Shown in pieces: positions 1 to 5,949 of a DNA stretch of 5,965 nucleotides (position 1 is its first letter; each line of letters starts with the position of its first letter). Location: NCBI GenBank assembly GCA_046758845.1, contig JBHIBA010000292.1:1-5965 (forward strand). Direction: 5' to 3'. Both the position numbers and the translations under genes were made by a program. The notes beneath the pieces were generated by a model. It was not told the origin of the DNA, searched no databases, and saw nothing but the letters and a program-made list of their open reading frames with translations. Origin of the DNA: JBHIBA01 sp046758845. GTDB taxonomy: Bacteria > UBA8248 > JACPRG01 > G963555815.

Positions 1-72
1 GCCTTTCGTCACTTCGCGATTTCGCCCACTCCTCGCCTTTGCTTGAACCCCCTAGAGGGTAACAGGCAAGTG

Positions 73-2415
73 ATGGATTACCGGGTCATCGGGCGGCGGG
101 TTCCATCCGTGGAAGCGCGGGAGAAAGCGGCCGGGGCGGGCCAGTACGCGTCGGACGTGCGCCCGCCGGGCATGCTGTGGGCGAAGGTTCTCAGAAGCCC
201 CTTCCCACACGCCCGCATTCTCTCCGTAGACGCCTCGCGCGCGGAAAGACTCAAAGGGGTCCGGGCCGTCCTCACCGCCCCGGATTGTCCAGACGTGCGC
301 TTCGGCCACATGATTCACGACGAGACCATCCTGGCCGTGGACAAGGCCCGGTTCGCCGGGGAGGAGATCGCAGCCGTGGCGGCCGTGGACCTGGATACGG
401 CGGAGGAGGCCCTCGAACTCGTCCACGTCGAGTACGAACCCCTACCCTCTGTGGGGACGACCGAGGAGGCGCTGGCCCCCGGCGCCCCCCTCATCCACGA
501 AGACAAACCGGGAAACGTCGCCCTGGAAGGAGGCATGGATCGGGGCGATTTCGAGCGGGCCTACCGCCGGGCGGCCCACCGGATCGAAGCCGCCTTCCAG
601 ACCTCATCGGCCCACCAGTGCTACATGGAGCCCATGGGGGCGGTCGCCGAGGTGGATTCGCGGGGGCGTCTGACGCTTTACGCGGGCATTCAGGACCCCT
701 GGATCGCCCGGCAACACTACGCCGAGATCCTGGGCATGAAGGTTTCCGACATCCGCATGGTCCATTCCTTCGTGGGCGGGGGCTTCGGCTCCAAGAAGAT
801 GGTGCGCCTGCACCTGATCGCCGCCCTGCTCGCCAAAAAAGCGGGACGACCCGTCCGCCTCGACAACACGCGCACGGACGAGTTCGTCGCCACCCATCCT
901 CGGGTCCCCATGACCATCCGGCTGAAGCTCGCGGCCGATCCGGAAGGGCGGCTTGTGGCCAAGTCTTCCGACGTCACCGCCGACAACGGGGCGTACAGCA
1001 ACGAGGCGCCGGCCATCACCGGCATCGCCGCGTACCGGATGGACAGCCTCTACCGCATCGAGGGCGTCGGCAACCGCTACCGCCTGGTCTACACCAACAA
1101 GCTGCCGACGGGGGGATTCCGAGGGTTCGGGAACCCGCAGGGGGCTTTCGTTCTCGAATCGGGGATGGACATGCTCGCCGAAGAACTGGGAATGGACCCG
1201 GTGGAACTTCGATTGAGGAACTTCGTCCACCCGGGCGACCTCACCATGCACGGATTTCAGATCGGCACGGCCGGCATCCGGGAGTGCGTCGAGCGGGCCC
1301 GACGCCTGACGGATTGGGACCGCAAGCGCGCGGGCGACTTCGGCGCGGACGGCGGCAACGCGCAGCGGAGGGAAAATCCGACGGAAAACGGGAGAATCCG
1401 AAGGGGCATCGGCCTGGCCTGTTGCATCCACGGCTCGGGATTTCGCGGGGCCTACAAGGAGTTCGACGGTTCCTCGGCGGTGGTTCGGGTGAGCGAAGAG
1501 GGTCGGGTCTTTCTCCTGACGGGCGAGACGGACATCGGGCAGGGGAGCCGCACCGTCCTGGCCCAGATCGCCGCGGAAGAGCTGGGCGTGCGCATGGAGG
1601 ACATCAAGGTTTCGGCCGTGGACACGGACGTCACGCCGGGGTGCCTGGGCGCCTACGCCAGTCGGGTGACGACCCTGGGCGGCCACGCCGTGGCGAAAGC
1701 CGCCCGGCGCGCGCGGGAGCAAATCCTGGCCTATGCGGCGGAACGGCTCGAGTGCAGGCCGGAGGACCTTCGCCTCGAGGAAGGCGAGATCCTCATCGAA
1801 GGCGCGCCCGAACGGAAGATGAGCTTTTCGGAGGTTGCCCGGGAGACGGTGATGACCTCCGGGGGAAAACCGATCCTCGGCGAGGGGGAGTTCTTGACTC
1901 CCCCGGAAATCGTGATTCCCGACGCCACGCGCTACGGCCACGCGACCCTGTCTTACTCCTTCGCCGCCCACGTGGCCGAGGCGGCCGTCGAAGTGGAGAC
2001 GGGCCGCGTCACCATCGAAAACGTGACGGCGGTCCACGATTCCGGCCTGATCATCAACCCCCTCACGGCGGAGGGTCAGGTGGAAGGCGGCGTCGTGCAG
2101 GGGCTCGGTTGGGCCGTGTCGGAAGAGCTGGTGTTTGAGGACGGGTTGGTGATGAACCCGAACTTTTACGACTATCGCATCCCCACCATGGCGGATGCGC
2201 CCGACATCCAGGTCCAATTCGTCCGTGAAGTGGACCCGAACGGTCCCTTCGGCGCCAAAGGGTTGGGAGAGCCCGCGCTCGTCCCGACGGCGGCGGCCGT
2301 CGCCAACGCAGTGGCCCACGCCCTGGGCGCCCGGATTCGAAGCCTGCCCATCACGCCCGAAAAAGTCGTCGCGGCGCTGCAAGGCCCGGTGCAAAAAGAA
2401 GCGCGGCCTGCGTGA
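73..2415 (+). CDS. Molybdopterin-binding (large) subunit of a xanthine dehydrogenase-family hydroxylase
   Basis: Catalytic subunit of a molybdenum hydroxylase, which uses a Mo-pterin cofactor to hydroxylate, or in the benzoyl-CoA branch reduce, aromatic or N-heterocyclic substrates in the cytoplasm. The 780 residues match the usual 750-800. Numbered from the ATG, the N-terminal hammerhead domain spans about 15-130, followed by the Mo-binding domains. Visible motifs are GGGFGSKK (235-242), FRGFGNPQ (349-356, with the conserved substrate-pocket Arg350), DIGQGSRT (487-494), GAYASR (526-531) and GPFGAKGLGEP (724-734), whose Glu733 is the catalytic base. The AYRCSFR loop of form I CO dehydrogenase is absent, so CoxL is excluded. 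ATG 73 is preferred because family similarity begins at YRVIGRRVPSVEA; GTG 70 and TTG 43 are in-frame alternatives, and the frame is open to base 1. A polar stretch around 419-443 looks like a variable loop. FAD and 2Fe-2S partners are not visible. Resemblance seems nearest to 4-hydroxybenzoyl-CoA reductase alpha or xanthine dehydrogenase, but the substrate is unknown. Confidence 0.93.
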   Translation: MDYRVIGRRVPSVEAREKAAGAGQYASDVRPPGMLWAKVLRSPFPHARILSVDASRAERLKGVRAVLTAPDCPDVRFGHMIHDETILAVDKARFAGEEIAAVAAVDLDTAEEALELVHVEYEPLPSVGTTEEALAPGAPLIHEDKPGNVALEGGMDRGDFERAYRRAAHRIEAAFQTSSAHQCYMEPMGAVAEVDSRGRLTLYAGIQDPWIARQHYAEILGMKVSDIRMVHSFVGGGFGSKKMVRLHLIAALLAKKAGRPVRLDNTRTDEFVATHPRVPMTIRLKLAADPEGRLVAKSSDVTADNGAYSNEAPAITGIAAYRMDSLYRIEGVGNRYRLVYTNKLPTGGFRGFGNPQGAFVLESGMDMLAEELGMDPVELRLRNFVHPGDLTMHGFQIGTAGIRECVERARRLTDWDRKRAGDFGADGGNAQRRENPTENGRIRRGIGLACCIHGSGFRGAYKEFDGSSAVVRVSEEGRVFLLTGETDIGQGSRTVLAQIAAEELGVRMEDIKVSAVDTDVTPGCLGAYASRVTTLGGHAVAKAARRAREQILAYAAERLECRPEDLRLEEGEILIEGAPERKMSFSEVARETVMTSGGKPILGEGEFLTPPEIVIPDATRYGHATLSYSFAAHVAEAAVEVETGRVTIENVTAVHDSGLIINPLTAEGQVEGGVVQGLGWAVSEELVFEDGLVMNPNFYDYRIPTMADAPDIQVQFVREVDPNGPFGAKGLGEPALVPTAAAVANAVAHALGARIRSLPITPEKVVAALQGPVQKEARPA

Positions 2416-2593
2416 AGGATTCCCAAAGGCGATCCGAAGGCAGTGGGTCACTTTGCAATGGATTAAGCCCCGTACGCAGCTTTGCCCGCGGGTCTGTCAT
2501 CATTTGGTGTAGCGCCGATCTGAGCGAGGACCTCGGTCCGAGCGGAGACCGGGACACCCCCGGCCGCGATTTCCGCTGGTGGGGCGGGCATTT

Positions 2594-2606
2594 GGGTCGG
2601 TGACCC
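2594..2606 (+). other. Small GGGTC/GACCC hairpin inside the intergenic repeat
   Basis: GGGTC, a 3-base loop, then GACCC form a perfect 5-bp stem. It lies 10 bases before the larger 8-bp hairpin. The GGGTCA/TGACCC word recurs at 2445-2450, 2669-2674 and 2685-2690, so it seems to be a building block of the repeat rather than an isolated terminator. No T-run follows. Confidence 0.4.
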
Positions 2607-2616
2607 CTTGCCCGCC

Positions 2617-2635
2617 GCCGGGCTGGAAGCCCGGC
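2617..2635 (+). repeat. GC-rich hairpin of REP-like type
   Basis: GCCGGGCT, a 3-base GGA loop and AGCCCGGC form a perfect 8-bp stem, followed directly by CTACC. Short GC stems with a GGA loop and a C-TACC tail resemble extragenic palindromes scattered in many GC-rich bacterial genomes; that comparison is from memory. It could also end transcription from the hydroxylase gene, but there is no T-tract, so an intrinsic terminator is not supported. Confidence 0.5.
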
Positions 2636-2668
2636 CTACCGAATCGCGGCTACAACGGAGGAAGGCAG

Positions 2669-2690
2669 GGGTCATTCAGCAAACTGACCC
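2669..2690 (+). other. GGGTCA/TGACCC dyad in the right arm of the inverted-repeat segment
   Basis: GGGTCA (2669-2674) and TGACCC (2685-2690) flank a 10-base centre, so the right boundary of the intergenic element can fold on itself as well as pair with the left arm. The left arm has only one GGGTCA and lacks the partner. The ends are therefore asymmetric. This is seen directly; its function is unknown. Confidence 0.4.
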
Positions 2691-2787
2691 ACTCCCGATC
2701 CGGACTTGAGGTTGGCGTGAATTCGGATTTCTTGCTAAGCTTGCAGGCGAACCCTCAGCGGATTCATGGCGCGGACATCGTTTTTTC

Positions 2788-2816
2788 AACAGCAGGTCGG
2801 GGGATCGGCTGCTGTT
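2788..2816 (+). promoter_or_regulatory. 8-bp dyad upstream of the transporter operon (operator or leader hairpin)
   Basis: AACAGCAG (2788-2795) and CTGCTGTT (2809-2816) are perfect inverted copies separated by 13 bases. The right arm ends 33 bases before the binding-protein ATG, and a run of six T lies just upstream at 2781-2786. The position suits either a repressor/activator operator or a hairpin in the 5' leader of the mRNA. Half-site length and centre spacing are compatible with a dimeric regulator, but no family can be named. I found no convincing sigma-70 promoter to anchor it. Confidence 0.45.
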
Positions 2817-2837
2817 TCTCTTCGCACACTTTAATCT

Positions 2838-2843
2838 GGAGGG
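2838..2843 (+). promoter_or_regulatory. Ribosome binding site of the binding-protein gene
   Basis: GGAGGG lies 6 bases before ATG 2850. It is the strongest Shine-Dalgarno match in the window and settles the start, in agreement with the signal peptide beginning immediately after it. Confidence 0.8.
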
Positions 2844-2849
2844 AAAGTC

Positions 2850-3884
2850 ATGTGGAAACGAAGCTCTCGGTTGCTTTCTCGGACCATCGCGGCGGCATTG
2901 ATTCTGGCGGTCGCCGTAACCTTCCTTCCCGTCCCGGCGGCGGAGGCGGCCAAGGCCCGAGCCAGGCTCGCGGTTTTTCCCCTCGGATTCATGCGAATGA
3001 CATCCGAGTGGATGACCGACGCCGGGGTCTGGAAAAAGTACGGCGCCAAGCACGACGTCGATTTCAAGATCGCGTACCCCAGGGACGACTTCGCGGCTTT
3101 CGCCGGCCGGTCGGCTGACTTCGCCGCCTTCGCCGCTTTTGAGATCGCCCGCGTGCGGTCGGAAGAAGGCTGGAAGGCCCTCATGTTCGGCAAAGACCAG
3201 GCCGGTCTGGTGGAGGCGTACGTGCGGGCCGACTCGCCCTACCAGTCGATCAAAGACCTGAAAGGCAAGAAGTTCGCCATCCCGGGGTGGGCCACGGCCG
3301 CCGCCCTCCTCTACCAAGTCATGATCAAGAAGTTCTACAACCTGGATTTGAAGAAGGATTTCCAGATCGTCGCCTCGTCCTTCCCCCTCGTCCCGCAGCT
3401 TTTGTCCCGAGGCGATGTCGAGGGCGGCTCCACCATCGAGCCCCTCACCCTCCGCCAGATGCACCAGAAAAAGTTCCGGGTCATCTCCCGGGGAACCTAC
3501 GCCGAGGAGTGGGAAAAGCACACCGGCCACTATGGCCTGGCGGTCACCCTGTGGACGGCCTGGGAGGACTATCTGCAGAAGAACGCAAAAGCCGCCCGCG
3601 CACTCCTCGAGGCCTGGACGGAGGGGTTAGTACACGCAAACACCAATACCGGCCAATGGATCCGCCAGTATAAGAGGTTCGTCAAGAAGGACGGCACTGA
3701 AGCAGAGTTCGATTTCTTCACAAATTGGGTGAAAGAGCATAAGCCCATGTTCAAGGACGCCTATCTGACGAAGAAGTACGTCGAAGGCGAAAACGAGTTT
3801 GTCCGGGAAGCGGCGAAGCTGGGACTCCTCGGCAAAACCAAAGAGAAGGAGATCCAGGCGATGTGGAAGATCATCTCGAAGTAG
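2850..3884 (+). CDS. NitT/TauT-family ABC transporter periplasmic substrate-binding protein
   Basis: Periplasmic receptor that delivers a small ligand to the permease and ATPase encoded next. The 344-residue product opens with a Sec signal peptide: a basic start (WKRSSRLLSR), a hydrophobic core at about 13-27 and a likely cleavage after AEA near residue 33. There is no lipobox and no cysteine, so it should be a soluble periplasmic protein. The mature part has the SsuA/TauA/NMT1 type II fold signature: DLKGKKFAIPG at 136-146 (the usual DLKGK.vavpg hinge strand), a Gly/Ala-rich segment after it, and LVPQLLSRGDVEGGSTIEP at 180-198, equivalent to the family's 'al..GevDa....eP' element. An odd DFAAFA word occurs at 80-85 and again at 90-95. 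The family includes receptors for nitrate, sulfonates, taurine, thiamine-pyrimidine precursors and riboflavin, so the ligand cannot be named. Downstream linkage to permease and ATPase is firm. Confidence 0.92.
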   Translation: MWKRSSRLLSRTIAAALILAVAVTFLPVPAAEAAKARARLAVFPLGFMRMTSEWMTDAGVWKKYGAKHDVDFKIAYPRDDFAAFAGRSADFAAFAAFEIARVRSEEGWKALMFGKDQAGLVEAYVRADSPYQSIKDLKGKKFAIPGWATAAALLYQVMIKKFYNLDLKKDFQIVASSFPLVPQLLSRGDVEGGSTIEPLTLRQMHQKKFRVISRGTYAEEWEKHTGHYGLAVTLWTAWEDYLQKNAKAARALLEAWTEGLVHANTNTGQWIRQYKRFVKKDGTEAEFDFFTNWVKEHKPMFKDAYLTKKYVEGENEFVREAAKLGLLGKTKEKEIQAMWKIISK

Positions 3885-3961
3885 TGAGCGGAGGATGGAT
3901 TCCGTTCTGTGACGCTCTTTCATGGACCGGGCATTGGCGGATGGATCGAGGACAGGAGCGA

Positions 3962-4000
3962 GCGGGGCGCGCCCGGGCGGCGCGCCCCGCCCTTCTTGTT
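3962..4000 (+). terminator. Strong GC hairpin with T-rich tail between binding protein and permease
   Basis: A perfect 12-bp stem (arms 3962-3973 and 3979-3990) encloses a 5-base CGGGC loop and is followed by CCTTCTTGTT. It sits 77 bases after the binding-protein stop and 92 bases before the permease start, in a 207-bp spacer where I see no gene. The tail is only moderately T-rich, so leaky termination or protection of the upstream mRNA 3' end is more likely than a full stop. Either would make the receptor more abundant than the membrane components, a common arrangement in ABC importer operons. Confidence 0.7.
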
Positions 4001-4080
4001 GCGGGAGGATCGATTTTCACCTTCACGAAGAGAGCGGATGTGATTTCTTTGCAGGCTTCAGAGGGGAACCCAGTGACGGT

Positions 4081-4084
4081 GGAG
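4081..4084 (+). promoter_or_regulatory. Ribosome binding site that fixes the GTG start of the permease
   Basis: GGAG, within GGTGGAG at 4079-4085, lies 7 bases before GTG 4092. An in-frame TGA at 4074-4076 leaves no other start codon upstream, so GTG 4092 is well supported. Confidence 0.65.
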
Positions 4085-4091
4085 TTCGGTT

Positions 4092-4967
4092 GTGGGCGCT
4101 GAATTGGACGCACTGAAAGAGATCGAAGGCCGGCCCGTCCTCGAAAGGGTGCGCCAGAAGAAGGTGGCGAGCGCCGACCGGGCAGGCTGGGCCCGGCGCC
4201 TCCTTCACCCCCGGCTGATGGCCCTTGTGGCGATCATCGCGATCTGGTGGATTTGCAGCGTTGTCACCAGCGCCCTCATCGGCCTCACCTCCGTGCTGCC
4301 CGACCCCTATACGGTCTTCAAAGCGGGCATAACGGAGATCATCCCGGACCCCGATTTCCTCGGACATCTCCGCGACACACTCTTGCGTATCGCCGTCGGC
4401 TTCGTGATCACCATGGTCATCGGCATGGCGATCGGCATCGTGATGGGCATCCGGCCCTACTGGGAATCCTTTTTCAGCGATTTCGTCGTCATCGGCCTCA
4501 CCATTCCCAGCCTGGCCTGGGCGGTCATCGGCGTGCTGTGGTTCGGCATCAAAACGCTGACGCCGGTTTTCGCCACGTTCATGATCACCTTCCCCTTCGT
4601 CACCATCAACATCTGGGAGGGGATGAACGACGTGGACAAAGACCTGGTGGACATGGGCCGGGCCTTTGGGGTGAGACGAAAGACGATCATCCGGGAAATC
4701 TACATTCCTTCCTTGATGCCCTTTTTCTTCGCGTCCGTCCGGTTCGGATTCGCCGTCGCCTGGAAAATCGTGATCCTGGCTGAGGCGTTCGGCTCCAGCA
4801 ACGGCATCGGTTACATGATCTTGCAGTCGTACGGGCTGTTTAACATGCGCCATGTGCTGGCCTGGGTCGTGATCTTCACGATTCTCATGCTGATCCTCGA
4901 GTACGGCGTGATCCGCAGGATCGAGCGGCGCGTCCTCTCCTGGCGGGCCCAGGCCGTCCTGCAGTAA
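4092..4967 (+). CDS. NitT/TauT-type ABC transporter permease
   Basis: Inner-membrane channel subunit of the importer, presumed to work as a homodimer because only one permease gene is present. Of 291 residues, the first ~40 form a charged cytoplasmic tail. About six hydrophobic segments follow, near 42-65, 97-119, 128-150, 157-176, 209-232 and 255-275. The cytoplasmic EAA loop that docks onto the ATPase is visible at 187-210: Gly193, then nine residues, then IYIP (203-206), matching the consensus G.........I.LP. Size and order of elements fit the BPD_transp_1 superfamily as in SsuC, TauC and NrtB. The start is GTG with a good Shine-Dalgarno and an in-frame stop just upstream. The ATPase begins 11 bp downstream, so the two are certainly co-transcribed. 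The GC hairpin in the preceding spacer probably lowers its expression relative to the binding protein. Confidence 0.94.
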   Translation: MGAELDALKEIEGRPVLERVRQKKVASADRAGWARRLLHPRLMALVAIIAIWWICSVVTSALIGLTSVLPDPYTVFKAGITEIIPDPDFLGHLRDTLLRIAVGFVITMVIGMAIGIVMGIRPYWESFFSDFVVIGLTIPSLAWAVIGVLWFGIKTLTPVFATFMITFPFVTINIWEGMNDVDKDLVDMGRAFGVRRKTIIREIYIPSLMPFFFASVRFGFAVAWKIVILAEAFGSSNGIGYMILQSYGLFNMRHVLAWVVIFTILMLILEYGVIRRIERRVLSWRAQAVLQ

Positions 4968-4969
4968 CC

Positions 4970-4975
4970 GAGGGG
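4970..4975 (+). promoter_or_regulatory. Ribosome binding site of the ATPase, with short spacing
   Basis: GAGGGG begins 3 bases after the permease TAA and ends only 3 bases before ATG 4979. That is closer than the usual 5-9, which suggests modest initiation or coupling to translation of the permease. No better in-frame start occurs nearby. Confidence 0.55.
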
Positions 4976-4978
4976 CTA

Positions 4979-5740
4979 ATGGCCGAGACGCTGATCGAGT
5001 TCCGTAACCTGGTCAAGAGGTTTTTCCTCGAAGGGGGTGAGGACCTCCTGGTGATCAACGGGATGAGCTTCACCGTCGAGAAGGGGACCTTCACCACCCT
5101 CATCGGCCCCAGCGGATGCGGGAAGTCCACCCTGCTCAACATCCTCACCGGCCTGGAGTTGCCCACCGAAGGGGACATCCGCTTCTACAGCTCCAGAGGA
5201 GACCGCGTGGTCTTCGGATACGTCTTCCAGTCGGCGAGACTCCTGCCCTGGAAGTCGGGCCTGGAGAACGTCCTGTTCGTTCACGACGACCCGGAAACCC
5301 GAAAGAAGGCGAGACCGCGGGCGCGGCAGTACTTAGAAATGGTGGGACTGAAAGACTTCATGGACCGCTATCCCCACGAACTCTCCGGCGGGATGCAGCA
5401 GCGGGTGGGAATCGCCCGCGCCCTCTCCCTGGAGCCGGACATCCTTCTGATGGACGAGCCCTTCAGCCACCTGGACGAGATCACCGCCAAGAAACTGCGG
5501 CAGGACCTGATTGAGATCTGGGAGCGGGCCGGCGTCACCATCCTGTTCGTCACCCACGACCTGATGGAAGCGGCGGTGCTTTCCGACCGTATCCTCTTCA
5601 TGACCCAAAAACCTTCGAGGATCTACCTGGACAAGCTTATCCACATTCCCCGGCCCAGAGTGACCTCCAACAAGAGATTCCTCTCCCTTCAAGTCGAACT
5701 CTCCCAAGAATTCGAAACCATGCAAGCCCTCGGCGGTTGA
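4979..5740 (+). CDS. NitT/TauT-type ABC transporter ATP-binding protein
   Basis: Cytoplasmic ATPase that powers the importer as a homodimer docked on the permease. The 253 residues are typical of SsuB/TauB/NrtD-like subunits. All catalytic elements are intact: Walker A GPSGCGKST (43-51), Q-loop VFQ with Gln84, signature LSGGMQQR (135-142), Walker B ILLMDEP (155-161, Glu160), D-loop SHLDE (163-167) and switch His193 in VTHD. The RLLPW stretch (87-91) just after the Q-loop is characteristic of the nitrate/sulfonate/taurine group. The C-terminus ends soon after the nucleotide-binding core, so there is no extra regulatory domain. It is the last gene of a receptor-permease-ATPase operon, 11 bp after the permease. 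I see only a weak, very short dyad (5744-5755) after the stop and no convincing terminator. Confidence 0.96.
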   Translation: MAETLIEFRNLVKRFFLEGGEDLLVINGMSFTVEKGTFTTLIGPSGCGKSTLLNILTGLELPTEGDIRFYSSRGDRVVFGYVFQSARLLPWKSGLENVLFVHDDPETRKKARPRARQYLEMVGLKDFMDRYPHELSGGMQQRVGIARALSLEPDILLMDEPFSHLDEITAKKLRQDLIEIWERAGVTILFVTHDLMEAAVLSDRILFMTQKPSRIYLDKLIHIPRPRVTSNKRFLSLQVELSQEFETMQALGG

Positions 5741-5766
5741 GAAGGCGGGTCCGCCCTGGTTTGAGA

Positions 5767-5840
5767 GCGGGGGGCGCTTTTTGAGCGCTTGCGCGACGGC
5801 TCAGTCGTGGGGGGCGCTTTTTGGGCACTGGCGTGCCGGC
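5767..5840. repeat. Two-copy 40-bp tandem repeat
   Basis: The word GGGGGGCGCTTTTTG occurs at 5769-5783 and again at 5809-5823, exactly 40 bases apart. Aligning 5767-5800 with 5807-5840 gives 28 identical of 34 positions. The first copy can form a GCGCT/AGCGC hairpin (5774-5788) that is lost in the second, where the right arm reads GGCAC. It starts about 27 bases after the ATPase stop. It may be an eroded tandem repeat or part of a longer repeat family; no gene is recognisable on either strand. Confidence 0.6.
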
Positions 5841-5926
5841 CGGACTGCGGTTGGAGGTACGTGCGCTTAATCCGGGCGTCTTTGCCGCACACCTTTCAAG
5901 AGGTGATTGCCCAGGCACGCCAGTGC
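5825..5926. repeat. 13-bp perfect inverted repeat enclosing a foldable 76-nt core
   Basis: GCACTGGCGTGCC (5825-5837) is perfectly complementary to GGCACGCCAGTGC (5914-5926). Inside, TGCGG (5846-5850) can pair with CCGCA (5885-5889), and directly adjacent CACCT (5890-5894) can pair with AGGTG (5901-5905). Together these give a three-way junction with two abutting helices, drawable on either strand. It could be a structured RNA, the ends of a small mobile element or an extragenic repeat. No protein signal is seen, and I recognise no known RNA family. Confidence 0.5.
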
Positions 5927-5949
5927 GGAAACCCGACGCCGCGCGTCCG

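Larger units (their letters stand above)
2442..2693. repeat. 252-bp intergenic segment bounded by imperfect inverted repeats
   Basis: The left arm (2442-2460) reads AGTGGGTCACTTTGCAATG. The right arm (2673-2693), read on the opposite strand, matches it with one substitution in the first 15 bases, then a 2-base insertion, then AATG again. Dyads lie between the arms: CTCGGTCCGAG at 2532-2542, GGGTC/GACCC at 2594-2606 and an 8-bp stem at 2617-2635. No open frame inside has recognisable similarity. The layout fits a non-autonomous mobile element (MITE-like), a decayed insertion sequence or an extragenic repeat of the REP type. I saw no clear target-site duplication. It fills most of the 434-bp gap between hydroxylase and transporter, and I see no other gene in that gap. 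Confidence 0.55.

Noticed and set aside
177..2138. Long + strand open frame in another phase within the hydroxylase gene
   Set aside because: The Arg/Gly/Pro-rich translation is typical of a frame-shifted GC-rich gene and has no family similarity.
73..2415. Identification as CO dehydrogenase large subunit
   Set aside because: The diagnostic AYRCSFR active-site loop is absent; the equivalent region reads FRGFGNPQ, as in xanthine dehydrogenase and benzoyl-CoA reductase-type enzymes.
604..2451. Long open frame of 615 codons on the - strand opposite the hydroxylase gene
   Set aside because: It is a GC-driven shadow: low-complexity His/Arg/Gly-rich translation with no domain signal, fully antisense to a strongly recognised gene.
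2712..2741. Possible promoter TTGGCG - 18 bases - TAAGCT with an upstream TG
   Set aside because: Only four of six and three of six consensus matches; too weak to call in GC-rich DNA of unknown phylum.
2719..2742. Closely spaced EcoRI (GAATTC) and HindIII (AAGCTT) sites suggesting a cloning linker
   Set aside because: The bases between them do not match a standard polylinker and the flanks are not vector-like; coincidence is more likely.
2830..2835. TTTAAT as a -10 box
   Set aside because: Transcription would start within or after the Shine-Dalgarno site, and no -35 element lies at the right distance.
2579..3118. Open frame of 179 codons covering the transporter leader and the start of the binding protein
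   Set aside because: It overlaps the binding-protein gene in a wrong phase, lacks a good ribosome site and shows no recognisable domain.
3922..4116. Possible 64-codon gene in the spacer between binding protein and permease
   Set aside because: It runs through the 12-bp terminator-like hairpin, has no Shine-Dalgarno and no recognisable similarity.
5744..5755. GGCGG/CCGCC dyad as the operon terminator
   Set aside because: The loop is only two bases, so the real stem is about four pairs, and no T-run follows.
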